The notes beneath the pieces were generated by a model that was not told the origin of the DNA, searched no databases, and saw nothing but the letters and a program-made list of their open reading frames with translations. Of a DNA stretch of 64,000 nt, positions 52,896 to 61,928 are shown in pieces. Each line of letters begins with the position of its first letter. Position 1 is the stretch's first letter. Origin of the DNA: Flavobacterium xueshanense (GTDB lineage Bacteria; Bacteroidota; Bacteroidia; Flavobacteriales; Flavobacteriaceae); assembly GCF_900112975.1 (NCBI RefSeq), contig NZ_FONQ01000001.1:248001-312000 (forward strand). Direction: 5' to 3'. Both the position numbers and the translations under genes were made by a program.

Positions 52896-53005
52896 CGTAT
52901 CTATTTATTAATTGCAGATTAATTTCCACCCCTAAAATGTACAAAAAACATTGGTTAGAAAGTTGTATTTTTATTAATCTATGTTACATAATTCACATGT
53001 AATAA

Positions 53006-53719
53006 TTAGAGAAACGCTTGAACCATTCTGCCACAACTTAGCATCTCAGAACCGTAATATGGGTTTTTAACGTCTTTGGTTTCGCTTATCCAATACCCAT
53101 CTTTTCCTTCATTGTACATTGGACAATAATCCTGATATAATTTTTGATCAGTTCCAAAAGTTTTTATCAAATCATGTACTTCTTTGCTCAACAAGGCAAA
53201 ATATTCTCTTTGACGCGCTATTTTACCGGCGTTTTCACCAATATATTTCACCTGTTTCTTTGCATTTACAGCAATTTCATTATACTTATTTTTCAGCTTC
53301 AAATTCAAAATGGTATTAGAATCTACTTTTTCAAAAGTGGCATACAAAGCGTTTCCAGCTTTGGCGGCGCCATTCGAATCATCTTTTACCAATGCATTTT
53401 TTAGCGTTAAATAACTGCTTACTATTTCATTAATAGTAAACGAAGTTGCAGCGACTGTGTTTTCCGTTTTAACAACAGTCTTATTGGGATCATTTTTTTC
53501 CAATGTTATTTTTTCCTCCACTTTATCGGTTAATTCCATACCACATTCGGGACATTCTGCACCTTTTTCGCCAGTAATTTCAGAATGCATTGGACACGAG
53601 TACAATGAAGCAGTTGCTTTGGTCGCAACTGTTGAATCAGCCGCCGTTTCTTTGTTTTTTTGGTTACAAGAAACTGACACAAGGGCCAATATCATTATTG
53701 CTAAAATTATATTTTTCAT
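53006..53719 (-). CDS. DUF3347 lipoprotein with metal-binding module
   Basis: A 237-residue lipoprotein (lipobox VSVSC, Cys at residue 18). A metal-binding module YSCPMHSEI...CPECGMEL is at 40-63 and a DUF3347 domain (about 90-200, YLTLKNALVKDDSNGAAKAGNALY) follows. The C-terminal segment YCPMYNEGKDGYWISETKDVKNPYYG with SCGRM is typical of DUF3347 proteins, which pair with CusB-like copper systems. It is probably periplasmic. It shares architecture with the protein encoded at 55869-56744. Confidence 0.85.
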   Translation of the reverse strand: MKNIILAIMILALVSVSCNQKNKETAADSTVATKATASLYSCPMHSEITGEKGAECPECGMELTDKVEEKITLEKNDPNKTVVKTENTVAATSFTINEIVSSYLTLKNALVKDDSNGAAKAGNALYATFEKVDSNTILNLKLKNKYNEIAVNAKKQVKYIGENAGKIARQREYFALLSKEVHDLIKTFGTDQKLYQDYCPMYNEGKDGYWISETKDVKNPYYGSEMLSCGRMVQAFL

Positions 53720-53813
53720 TTAGTAAATTATTAATTGTTGATTTTTGTGGTGAATTGCACTATTTATTGACGATTTTTTTTTAAAATTTAAACGAAAATG
53801 ATCATCATCTCTA

Positions 53814-54623
53814 TCATTTTGAAACATTAAAAAAATTATATTCTAAATTTAAATAAAATCCATTTGGCGCAGAACGTAACATAGAACTATATAATTCGTG
53901 TCTGTAAGCAACATCAATTCGCGCTTGGCTGTTTATAATAAATTGAATGGAAGGCACAATATCCAAATATGATTTTCCATTTTCGTTTAAGGTTTGCCCA
54001 ACAAACTCCAGCATTGTATTAATATTCGTTTGTTTAAAACTGGTATATTTTTTTGGATACATCAGTTTCCCTAACGACAGTGTATAATTAGTAGCGTTAT
54101 CATTTTGTTCAACAGGAAATTTATAATCCGGCTTATTATCAAATGCTTTTTCAAAACTAATAGAAGCACTAATAGCTACCTTTTTTATAAGCTGCGTAGC
54201 CACAATTCCCGTTTCAAAACCACTATTATGCCCCATAATTTCTATTTGTTCCTGATGGATATCGGCATTGTTAAAGCTACATCTTGCAAATGCTGCCATC
54301 CTAAAATGACTCTGCAAGTCATCCGTAGAAAGGAACCGATATTTAGTGTAAAAACTAGCGCCCTCTGTCACCAATTTATTGCTTCTACTGCTCACAAACA
54401 TTGATGTTCTAACCATCAAATTTTTATTTACACCCCAAGTAACTTCGGGCATAAAGTGATAACTATATCCTGATTCCATTTGTTCCTTGAAAATGGATTG
54501 TCCCAAACGAATTCCTAGTGAACCCGCAGGAACATTACTTGCCGGATCAGTAACCACAAAAAGCTCCTGAGCCGAAATTATCTGAACAAGAAAAAACGTA
54601 AATACGATTAAAAATTTTCTCAT
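53814..54623 (-). CDS. Outer-membrane-like protein of unknown function in the copper cluster
   Basis: A 269-residue exported protein with a signal peptide (MRKFLIVFTFFLVQIISAQ) and alternating beta pattern to the C-terminus (RIDVAYRHELYSSML, GFYLNLEYNFF). This suggests a small outer-membrane barrel. I do not recognise a named family. Its start codon overlaps the stop of the upstream HMA gene by one base (TAATG), indicating translational coupling. Confidence 0.72.
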   Translation of the reverse strand: MRKFLIVFTFFLVQIISAQELFVVTDPASNVPAGSLGIRLGQSIFKEQMESGYSYHFMPEVTWGVNKNLMVRTSMFVSSRSNKLVTEGASFYTKYRFLSTDDLQSHFRMAAFARCSFNNADIHQEQIEIMGHNSGFETGIVATQLIKKVAISASISFEKAFDNKPDYKFPVEQNDNATNYTLSLGKLMYPKKYTSFKQTNINTMLEFVGQTLNENGKSYLDIVPSIQFIINSQARIDVAYRHELYSSMLRSAPNGFYLNLEYNFFNVSK

Positions 54624-55153
54624 TAAATTACAGTTTTGATATGGTAATCATCTTCATTATCTAATGGATATGATGCAGTTTTTGAAAACGTTTTAAGCAG
54701 TTTTTTATGCTCTTTTTGCGTTACGTACCCTTTGTCAAAAATCTTTACTTTTGTTTCTCCGGTCCTGTTTTTATGTTCTTCATTCAACAAAACAAAAGTG
54801 GATCCATTAAATGAAATAGTTTTATCTCCTTCCGTTTTCAAGCTTTCTGCAGGCATTGTAATTACTAAAGAACCAATAAAGAAGCCTGCTTTTTCAACTC
54901 CTTCTTTCAATACTCTTGGCATTATTTTACTTTCTTTTTTAAAATAAACCGTGAAAGTATTCGTATTCAAATCAGTACTCACGCTATCCACACCAACGGT
55001 TGCTTTCAGTTGTTTATTTATAGCATTAGAGCACATAGAACACGTTAAACCTGTAGCAATTATTTCTGCTTTTGAGATTTGAGAATAGGAGTTTACACTT
55101 GTTATTAAAAGTAAACAAGCGAGACCAATGAATTTTAAATTTATATTTTTCAT
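54623..55153 (-). CDS. Exported HMA-domain copper-binding protein
   Basis: A 176-residue protein with a signal peptide (1-25, ending SYSQ) and an HMA domain (about 28-97) with the metal-binding loop GLTCSMCSNAI; the sequence keeps the CxxC pair. The C-terminal part (about 105-176) has no family I can name. It is probably a periplasmic copper carrier. Its stop overlaps the next gene by one base and it starts 6 bp after the TlpA gene. Confidence 0.82.
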   Translation of the reverse strand: MKNINLKFIGLACLLLITSVNSYSQISKAEIIATGLTCSMCSNAINKQLKATVGVDSVSTDLNTNTFTVYFKKESKIMPRVLKEGVEKAGFFIGSLVITMPAESLKTEGDKTISFNGSTFVLLNEEHKNRTGETKVKIFDKGYVTQKEHKKLLKTFSKTASYPLDNEDDYHIKTVI

Positions 55154-55159
55154 TTTGCT

Positions 55160-55630
55160 TTATTTTTTTATTTGCATTATTATTTGTTCCTCCGTAGGAT
55201 TGATGGCAACTAATTTTCCTGATACATCAAATAAGTACGAATTGGGTAATTCTTCTACTCCAAAAAGTAGTGCTGACTTTGCATCAAAACCTTTAGCATC
55301 AATTAATTGCTCGTACGCTAATTTATCTTTTTGAGTGGCATTCATCCACTTCGTTTTATCTGTATCCAGTGATATGGCAACGATTTCGAAGTTGTCATTT
55401 TTATATTGATTATACAAAGGAGCCAGCTTTTTATTGGCCAGCCTGCAAGGCGCGCACCAAGAAGCCCAAAAGTCAATTAAGACCGTCTTCCCTTTCAGAG
55501 AAGCCAAATTTATTGTTGTTTCTTTATTGTTTTTGAGTTCAAAATCAGGCAAACTGTCTCCAATTTTCATTTGGGCAGTTGCAGTTGAAATACTGATTAG
55601 TAAACTGAATAACAGCATTATTTTTTTCAT
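55160..55630 (-). CDS. TlpA-like periplasmic thioredoxin
   Basis: A 156-residue thioredoxin-fold protein with a signal peptide (MKKIMLLFSLLISISTATAQ). The redox site WCAPC lies at about residues 59-63 within VLIDFWASWCAPCRLANKKLAPLY. The fold continues through FEIVAISLDTDKTKW to ELPNSYLFDVSGK, which contains the cis-Pro region. It likely reduces disulfides of the exported Cys-rich copper proteins around it. It is 6 bp from the HMA gene, so co-transcribed. Confidence 0.9.
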   Translation of the reverse strand: MKKIMLLFSLLISISTATAQMKIGDSLPDFELKNNKETTINLASLKGKTVLIDFWASWCAPCRLANKKLAPLYNQYKNDNFEIVAISLDTDKTKWMNATQKDKLAYEQLIDAKGFDAKSALLFGVEELPNSYLFDVSGKLVAINPTEEQIIMQIKK

Positions 55631-55868
55631 TTTATATTCTTTTTAACCCGTTGGGTGCAATTATTTAAAATTAAGAAGTCCGAAAAGAATTTAAAAATAA
55701 ACACATAGATTTATAGAAAAAAAGAGCAGGATAGCCCAATTCTTGGGCAACAAAGCTGTGTTTTACTATAATAGAGTAAAACGTCTTAATAGAAATACAT
55801 AAAAACTATGTTTCTATGCGTTAAAAAAAAAGAAACTTGAATTACACCCAACGCTTTTTTTTAAATAT

Positions 55869-56744
55869 TTATTGAATTGTTTCGACCGTTTTACCGCAAG
55901 TCAACATTTGAGAACCATAATATGGGTTTTTAACCGCGTTTTCTTTGCTCAACCAGTTTGCACCTTTACCGTCATTTGCCATTGGACAAAACTGAAGGTA
56001 AACCGGAGTATCGTATTTAGCTACTTTTATCACTTCGTACATTGATTTTGAAAAAGAAATGAAAAACTCTCTTTGACGTTTGATGTCTTGAGTTTCTGAA
56101 ATATTCTTGGCACTAGCCATTAAACCTTTCATTTGTTTCATCCAAATCATGTGAACATCCATAGCAAGCTCGCCCATTTTTACTGCATTTAATGCTGTTG
56201 AAACGTCTTTCGCTAAAGTAGCAGCAGCTTTTCCATCAGTTTTTACCAAAGCATCTTTCAAAAGAAAATAGCTATCAAAAACAACTTTTAATTTAGTATC
56301 AACCTGTTGTTTTGCAACTGCAGTATCAGAATGACTGGCGTGGTTTGCATGATTTTCTGTAGTAGTGGTTTCCATTTTCATTTCTGTTGAAACAGCTACT
56401 TTAGCTTCTCTTTCATATTGACAACATCCGTGTAATTTGTCGTAAACAGAATCCGGAGCAAGAAATTTATCACTGTCGTAACCCGCTAAAGCAATGCGTT
56501 TCAAGATTTCGTCCTGACTTGTTTTAGTGGAATTATACGTAAGGGTTGCCATTTTGGAATCTTTATTCCACTCGACTTTCGCTACTTTTTTTAAGTTTCC
56601 GGCAGTTTCTATAGTCGATTTACACATATCGCAGTTTCCGTAAATTTTAACGGTTTCTGTTTTCGCGTTTTTAATTTGCGCGCTTGCAATTGTAACTGAA
56701 AGCAATAGGATTATTGCCATCAATATTCTTTTTATTGAGTTCAT
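55869..56744 (-). CDS. HMA plus DUF3347 exported protein
   Basis: A 291-residue protein starting at ATG 56744 (MNSIKRILMAIILLLSVTIASAQ), a good signal peptide; the longer frame from 56816 adds 24 residues without sense. Residues 28-95 are an HMA-like domain with GNCDMCKSTIE, and a second CC at CCQYEREA. A His-rich linker (ENHANHASHSD) leads to a DUF3347 domain ending with FCPMANDGKGANWLSKE and TCGKTVETIQ. It is a periplasmic metal-binding protein, paralogous in its C-terminal half to that at 53006-53719. Confidence 0.85.
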   Translation of the reverse strand: MNSIKRILMAIILLLSVTIASAQIKNAKTETVKIYGNCDMCKSTIETAGNLKKVAKVEWNKDSKMATLTYNSTKTSQDEILKRIALAGYDSDKFLAPDSVYDKLHGCCQYEREAKVAVSTEMKMETTTTENHANHASHSDTAVAKQQVDTKLKVVFDSYFLLKDALVKTDGKAAATLAKDVSTALNAVKMGELAMDVHMIWMKQMKGLMASAKNISETQDIKRQREFFISFSKSMYEVIKVAKYDTPVYLQFCPMANDGKGANWLSKENAVKNPYYGSQMLTCGKTVETIQ

Positions 56745-56898
56745 TGTATAATTAATTTTGAGGTGAATGAGTCGCAAACTATATAGAAAATAATAGCATA
56801 TTTCACTATATTCCATATTGTAAATGACAAAAATTTAATAATTTGAAAAGCATAATATGCTTTCAGGCAGACAGTTTTTTGGCTGTCAAAAAAGGAAT

Positions 56899-57270
56899 TT
56901 AGCTTATTTTAGGTGGAAGCCAAATAGAACGGAAATGGGATGAAATAAAGATTTCCGAGTAATAGTAATTTTGTTTTTCAGTGGAAAAACTAAAAATTTG
57001 CTTATTTAATTCTGTATTAAATATGGATGTTAAACCCAAATGGATTGCTGAACTGCCACAAGAAATATTCTTACAGGCGCCATTACAGCCGTCATGCGAA
57101 CTTTCATTTGATTTTTTTTCTTTCTTGCAACAGTCTTTTTGCTCCGTTTCTGAAGAAGATTCTTTTTTGCAACATGCCATCTCGGTTTTTGTTCCACATG
57201 CAAAAGCTACGCTTGGCATCATAAAAAAACCAAGCATAACTAATAACAGTATGTAAAACTTTCTAGACAT
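56899..57270 (-). CDS. Secreted Cys-rich protein, first gene of the copper cluster
   Basis: A 123-residue exported protein (signal 1-24, ending AFA). The mature N-terminus is rich in cysteine and lysine (CGTKTEMACCKKESSSE, then CCKKEKKS, DGCNGACKNISCGSS), about ten Cys in all, and could bind soft metals such as Cu(I). The C-terminal half is unremarkable. It is the most upstream gene of the cluster on this strand. Confidence 0.72.
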   Translation of the reverse strand: MSRKFYILLLVMLGFFMMPSVAFACGTKTEMACCKKESSSETEQKDCCKKEKKSNESSHDGCNGACKNISCGSSAIHLGLTSIFNTELNKQIFSFSTEKQNYYYSEIFISSHFRSIWLPPKIS

Positions 57271-57358
57271 TGTTTATCTTATATAGAAACACAAAGGTAT
57301 AAAAATTAACAAATACTGTAAATTAATTCATTCACAAATACGTGTTAAAAACGATTCT

Positions 57359-57703
57359 TTACTTTCCCTCGCCAAATATTCCATTCATTATAGACTGTAA
57401 AACTGACAATATGATACTAAAAATTAAGGCGGTCCAAAACGTATCCACGCTAAATCCGCCCACAATTTTGGTACACAACAAAATTATCAGCGCATTTATT
57501 ACCAATAAAAACAATCCTAAAGTAATAATCGTAACTGGCAGTGTAAGTATTACCAATATTGGTTTGATAAAAATATTAAGTAACCCTAAAACTATAGCTA
57601 CTATCAAAGCGGTAGTAAAATTAGCGACATGAACCCCTGGCATAAAGTGAGCAATAAGCAATACTAAACCTGATGTAATAAGGATTCTGAATAATAAATT
57701 CAT
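57359..57703 (-). CDS. Phage_holin_4_2 family (DUF) small membrane protein
   Basis: A 114-residue protein with four hydrophobic helices. MPGVHVANFTTALIVAIVLGL and LNIFIKPILVILTLPVTIITLG are the conserved segments of PF04020, a family misnamed after phage holins but widespread as a chromosomal small membrane protein (YvlD/YkvR-like). No phage genes are nearby. Confidence 0.85.
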   Translation of the reverse strand: MNLLFRILITSGLVLLIAHFMPGVHVANFTTALIVAIVLGLLNIFIKPILVILTLPVTIITLGLFLLVINALIILLCTKIVGGFSVDTFWTALIFSIILSVLQSIMNGIFGEGK

Positions 57704-57757
57704 AGATTTTTGTTTTAAAATTTAAATAAATGTAAGAAAAATTTAAATCTGATTAAT

Positions 57758-58516
57758 TTATTTTAAGAAAGAAGTGACTTTTTGATAAAATTCAGCCGGG
57801 TTTTCGGCATGAAGCCAATGCCCTACATTAGGAATCGTTTCAATACTTGAATCTGGGAAATGTTGTTTTATGTTTTCGAAATCGCTGTCCAAAATATACC
57901 TGGAATTTCCACCTCGAATGAATAATGTTGGTTTCTCGAAAATTGCATTCCTAGTTAACGGAATTCCTACTTCATCCATTTTATGATTAAAAACTGCCAA
58001 ATTAAATCGGAACGCGAGTTGTCCCGGCTCTTGCCAAAATAAATTTTTCATCAGGAATTGTCTGGTTCCAAAATCAGGAATATACTTTTCCATAATTTCT
58101 TCAACATCACTTCTACTTGGCTTTTTTGAAAAATCCACAGCATTCAATCCCGCCAAAATATCCTGATGATGCTGCGGATAAAATTTTGGTCCAATATCAG
58201 CCACAATTAATTTATCAACTAATTCCGGATGTGTTGTAGCCAAAACCATCGCTACTTTACCGCCCATCGAGTGTCCTAAAATATTAATATTTTCTAATTT
58301 ATGAGCCTGACAATACTCGTAAACATCCTTCGCCATAATTTCATAACTGAAATCTTTTGAATGTAAGCTTCGTCCGTGGTTGCGTAAATCGAGAATATGA
58401 ACCTGAAAATCAGTTGCGAATTGCGTTCCGAGTGTTTTCCAGTTATCGGACATTCCTAGAAATCCGTGGAGAATTAAAAGTGGCTTCCCGAATCCTTCTA
58501 TTTTTGAAAAAAGCAT
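57758..58516 (-). CDS. Alpha/beta hydrolase (YbfF-like esterase)
   Basis: A 252-residue hydrolase. LILHGFLGMSDNWKTLG holds the oxyanion-hole HG motif; the nucleophile serine is in LGHSMGGKVAM near residue 88; NVGHWLHAENPAEF near 230 supplies the histidine. This is close to the E. coli YbfF esterase group. It is cytoplasmic, and its substrate is unknown. It lies 106 bp downstream of pdxJ on the same strand. Confidence 0.9.
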   Translation of the reverse strand: MLFSKIEGFGKPLLILHGFLGMSDNWKTLGTQFATDFQVHILDLRNHGRSLHSKDFSYEIMAKDVYEYCQAHKLENINILGHSMGGKVAMVLATTHPELVDKLIVADIGPKFYPQHHQDILAGLNAVDFSKKPSRSDVEEIMEKYIPDFGTRQFLMKNLFWQEPGQLAFRFNLAVFNHKMDEVGIPLTRNAIFEKPTLFIRGGNSRYILDSDFENIKQHFPDSSIETIPNVGHWLHAENPAEFYQKVTSFLK

Positions 58517-58622
58517 ATAATTTTAGATTTTAACGTTATAATTTAAATTACAAACTAGTAAGAAATTAAGGTTAGTAAGCTTTTGACTTAATCCATCTTA
58601 AATTCTTAATGGTTTAAAAAAA

Positions 58623-59336
58623 CTATTTTAATTTTTGTAAATACATGTTCACCACATTATCCAATCCTAAATAAATGGCTTCTGAAATTAATGCGTGACC
58701 AATAGAAACTTCGAGTAATCCCGGAATATTTTGTTTAAAAAACTGAATGTTATCCAAACTTAAATCGTGTCCTGCATTGATTCCCAATCCAAGTTCATTG
58801 GCCAAAATCGCTGATTGTGTGTACGGCAAAATTCCATTTTGATTTCCAAGACTGTATTGCTGTGCAAATGCTTCAGTGTACAATTCAATTCTATCGGTTC
58901 CAATTTTCTTGGCGCCTTCAATCATTTCAAGAACAGGATCTACAAAAATCGACGTTCTGATTCCGTTGCGTTGAAATTCCTGAACGATTTCGGTTAAATA
59001 CGCAGCATGCTTTATGGTATCCCAACCTGCATTAGAGGTGATGGCATCAATAGCATCCGGCACCAAGGTCACTTGAGTCGGTTTTATTTCAAGAACAAGA
59101 TCTATAAAAGTTTTCTCTGGATTTCCTTCAATATTATATTCGGTGTAAACGATAGACTTTAAATCTCGGGCATCCTGATACCGGATGTGACGCTCATCCG
59201 GACGGGGATGAATGGTAATTCCTTCGGCACCGAACTTTTGAATGTCAGCAGCAACTTTTAATAAATCGGGAACATTTCCTCCGCGAGCATTACGTAAAGT
59301 GGCAATTTTATTGATATTTACACTTAATTTTGTCAT
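58623..59336 (-). CDS. pdxJ: Pyridoxine 5'-phosphate synthase
   Basis: A 237-residue TIM-barrel enzyme that joins deoxyxylulose 5-phosphate and 3-amino-2-oxopropyl phosphate to make pyridoxine phosphate. LSVNINKIATLRNARGG at the N-terminus, ITIHPRPDERHI, the TLVPDAIDAITSNAGWD region and NAGHDLSLDNI near residue 190 are the family motifs. Length is normal. It is divergent from the CBS-domain gene. Confidence 0.95.
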   Translation of the reverse strand: MTKLSVNINKIATLRNARGGNVPDLLKVAADIQKFGAEGITIHPRPDERHIRYQDARDLKSIVYTEYNIEGNPEKTFIDLVLEIKPTQVTLVPDAIDAITSNAGWDTIKHAAYLTEIVQEFQRNGIRTSIFVDPVLEMIEGAKKIGTDRIELYTEAFAQQYSLGNQNGILPYTQSAILANELGLGINAGHDLSLDNIQFFKQNIPGLLEVSIGHALISEAIYLGLDNVVNMYLQKLK

Positions 59337-59450
59337 TGAAAAATATTTTTATTTTGATACAAGTATTTACTTGGAACAAAAATACAAAGTAAAACTTAGG
59401 AGATTTTGCTTATTTTTGATTATTTTGCATGAAATATTGCCGATTGATTT

Positions 59451-60110
59451 ATGACAGAAATAACAGAATATATTGCTAATGACTATAAAGCGATTGACAG
59501 CCAAGATTCTATTGCGGCTATTCAAGACTTTTTTAGCGAATTACACTTTTCACATTTTCCAATTGTCGAAGAGGGGGTTTACATTGGCAGTATTGCATCC
59601 GAGGATATAGAGACTTTTGAAAGTGATAAAAAAGCGTCTGATTATCGATTTACTTTAGAAGGATTTTTTACCAGGACAAATACAATGTGGCTGGACGTCT
59701 TGGAAGTTTTTGCAAAAAACCACACTAATTTAGTTCCCGTTTTGGACGAAAACAATGCCTACGTGGGCTATTATGAAATTGAAGACATCATGAAATTTTT
59801 TCATGAAACACCCTTTTTAAAAGAACCAGGCGGAATCATCGTCGTCAGAAAGCCAATTTTAGATTATTCGATGAGTCAAATTACCCAAATTGTAGAAAGC
59901 AATAACGGCAAACTTTTGGGATTATTCATTTCTGAAACAGATGTTGACAGTGTTGAAGTTACTTTGAAAATAACTTTGGGTGCGATGAACGAAATCATCC
60001 AGACTTTTAGAAGATACAATTATGAAATCATTTCAGAGCATCAAGAAGACAATTATATCAATAATTTAAAGGAACGTTCTGATTATTTAGACAAGTACTT
60101 GAACATTTAA
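59451..60110 (+). CDS. CBS-domain pair protein
   Basis: A 219-residue cytoplasmic protein. The first 125 residues form two CBS repeats (DSIAAIQDFFSELHFSHFPIVEEGVYIG and VLEVFAKNHTNLVPVLDENNAYVGYYE). The C-terminal part (about 130-205, PGGIIVVRKPILDYSMSQITQIVESNN) resembles an ACT-like sensor. CBS pairs bind adenine nucleotides. It sits directly before nadK, so a link to nucleotide state is plausible but unproved. Confidence 0.85.
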   Translation: MTEITEYIANDYKAIDSQDSIAAIQDFFSELHFSHFPIVEEGVYIGSIASEDIETFESDKKASDYRFTLEGFFTRTNTMWLDVLEVFAKNHTNLVPVLDENNAYVGYYEIEDIMKFFHETPFLKEPGGIIVVRKPILDYSMSQITQIVESNNGKLLGLFISETDVDSVEVTLKITLGAMNEIIQTFRRYNYEIISEHQEDNYINNLKERSDYLDKYLNI

Positions 60111-60196
60111 CCGCTTATTGGGAAATTTGTTGATTCGGTTATTCGCAATCGCAATCTCAATTAACCAAATAATCAAATTAACGATTTAACAAAAAG

Positions 60197-61081
60197 ATGA
60201 AAGTAGCTATCTACGGTCAATATTATCAAAACAGTACAGAACCTATTATAAATGACATCTTTGTTTTTTTTAACAAAAACAATGTGGAGATGGTTATTGA
60301 GTCGCATTTTTTATTGATGCTTAATGAGAAAAAAATAGTAGAAAATAAGTACAAAACTTTTACTTCCCACACGGAACTCGACTCCAGTTTTGACATGCTG
60401 ATAAGCATTGGCGGAGATGGAACAATACTAAGAGCTGCAACATTAGTAAGAGATTCGGGTATTCCTATATTAGGTATAAATGCCGGCAGACTTGGTTTTT
60501 TGGCAACCGTTCAAAAAGAAAATATCGCTGAATTCATGCAATTTGTTATTGATAGAAAATACACGATTTCTAAAAGGGCATTACTAAGCTTAACTTGCTC
60601 TCCAACCAATGAATCGATTGAGGAAATCAATTTTGCGATGAATGAAATCACGGTAAGTCGAAAAGACACGACATCGATGATCACGATTGACACTTATTTA
60701 AATGATGAATTTTTGAATTCCTACTGGGCCGACGGTTTAATCATTTCTACCCCAACAGGATCAACCGGATATTCCTTAAGTTGTGGCGGACCTATTTTGA
60801 CACCTGATGTAAAAAGTCTACTCATAACTCCTATTGCGCCACATAATCTCACCGCAAGACCACTTGTTGTGCCGGACGACACTGAAATCAGATTAAAAGT
60901 TTCGGGAAGAGAGGAAAACTACCTGGTTTCCTTAGATTCCAGAGTAACTTCGGTAAAAAACGAATCGATTCTGATTTTAAAGAAAACACCTTTTCAGATA
61001 AACATGGTTGAAATTCCTGAAGAAACCTTCTTAAAAACACTTCGCAGCAAATTACTTTGGGGACAAGACAAGCGGAATTAA
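60197..61081 (+). CDS. nadK: NAD kinase
   Basis: A 294-residue kinase that phosphorylates NAD to NADP. The nucleotide-binding motif GGDGT is at residues 72-76 and NE/D motif PTGSTGYSLS with FAMNEITVS lie downstream, as required. Length and pattern are those of bacterial NadK. It follows the CBS-domain gene by 86 bp; the next gene has its own promoter. Confidence 0.94.
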   Translation: MKVAIYGQYYQNSTEPIINDIFVFFNKNNVEMVIESHFLLMLNEKKIVENKYKTFTSHTELDSSFDMLISIGGDGTILRAATLVRDSGIPILGINAGRLGFLATVQKENIAEFMQFVIDRKYTISKRALLSLTCSPTNESIEEINFAMNEITVSRKDTTSMITIDTYLNDEFLNSYWADGLIISTPTGSTGYSLSCGGPILTPDVKSLLITPIAPHNLTARPLVVPDDTEIRLKVSGREENYLVSLDSRVTSVKNESILILKKTPFQINMVEIPEETFLKTLRSKLLWGQDKRN

Positions 61082-61202
61082 ATCAATTTATTCTCCAGCT
61101 ATACGATTTTATCAATTTTTCCCGTTTTAATCAAACAAATACTTACAAAGTGTTAGTTAGCTCGCTAATTATTAAAAAAACACACATTTAACTGAATGGG
61201 TA

Positions 61203-61231
61203 TTGTATCGAATTGATAATTATTATATTTG
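61203..61231 (+). promoter_or_regulatory. Predicted promoter of the DUF6089-uppS-bamA unit
   Basis: TTG at 61203-61205, an 18-nt spacer, and TATATTTG at 61224-61231 match the Bacteroidota consensus well. The first ATG is 19 nt downstream. Confidence 0.6.
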
Positions 61232-61249
61232 CACGCAATTTTTGATTTA

Positions 61250-61924
61250 ATGAAGAAGCTTTTTTATTTATTTTTCTGTTTTTCCCCTTTGATGGCGACC
61301 CAAGCTCAAATTCATGAGATTGGTGTTTTTCTTGGCGGGAGCAACTATATTGGAGATGTAGGCCTTACGACTTATATTGCACCAAACGAACCGGCTTTTG
61401 GTTTGTTGTACAAATGGAATAAAAGTCCGAGACATTCTTATCGATTTTCCTACACCCAATCTAAAATCACATCTAATGATTTGGATTCAAAGGAAGCAAG
61501 CAGAAACCAAAGGGGTTATCGATTTGAAAACGACTTAAAAGAAGTATCTTTAGGTCTTGAATTCAACTTTTTTGATTTTAATCTACATGAATCGAGCACT
61601 AAAATCACTCCTTATGTAGCATCCGGTTTAAACTATTTTCTAACAAAATACACGTTAACCAATGCAAAAGCAGATTTAACAGTACAAGGCAGAACCGAAA
61701 GAAGAAAATCAATAGCGATACCTATGATTGTAGGAATTAAGTCAAAAATTACACCTAGTTTTGTACTGGCATTAGAAACTGGAGCCAGATATACTTTGAC
61801 GGATAATATAGACGGAAGTTTTAATCAAGATTTTGGAAATATAAATAACAATGATTGGTATGTTTTCTCAGGAGTTACTTTAACATATACTTTTGGCGAC
61901 AAAGCCTGCTATTGTGCAGAATAA
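61250..61924 (+). CDS. DUF6089 outer-membrane-like protein
   Basis: A 224-residue exported protein (signal MKKLFYLFFCFSPLMATQAQ). The mature part is strand-rich, with HEIGVFLGGSNYIGDVG and GDVGLTTYIAPNEPAFGLLY at the start and the YTFGDKACYCAE end, a pattern known as DUF6089 and typical of Bacteroidota. A longer frame from 61229 adds seven residues without a signal. It precedes uppS by 4 bp and so shares its transcript. Confidence 0.82.
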   Translation: MKKLFYLFFCFSPLMATQAQIHEIGVFLGGSNYIGDVGLTTYIAPNEPAFGLLYKWNKSPRHSYRFSYTQSKITSNDLDSKEASRNQRGYRFENDLKEVSLGLEFNFFDFNLHESSTKITPYVASGLNYFLTKYTLTNAKADLTVQGRTERRKSIAIPMIVGIKSKITPSFVLALETGARYTLTDNIDGSFNQDFGNINNNDWYVFSGVTLTYTFGDKACYCAE

Positions 61925-61928
61925 AGAA

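Noticed and set aside
57359..57703. Holin-family protein as a sign of prophage
   Set aside because: The PF04020 family is a common chromosomal small membrane protein and no other phage gene lies nearby.
59337..59450. Riboswitch in the pdxJ/CBS spacer and other leaders
   Set aside because: The spacers are too short or lack recognisable TPP, SAM, cobalamin or FMN motifs.
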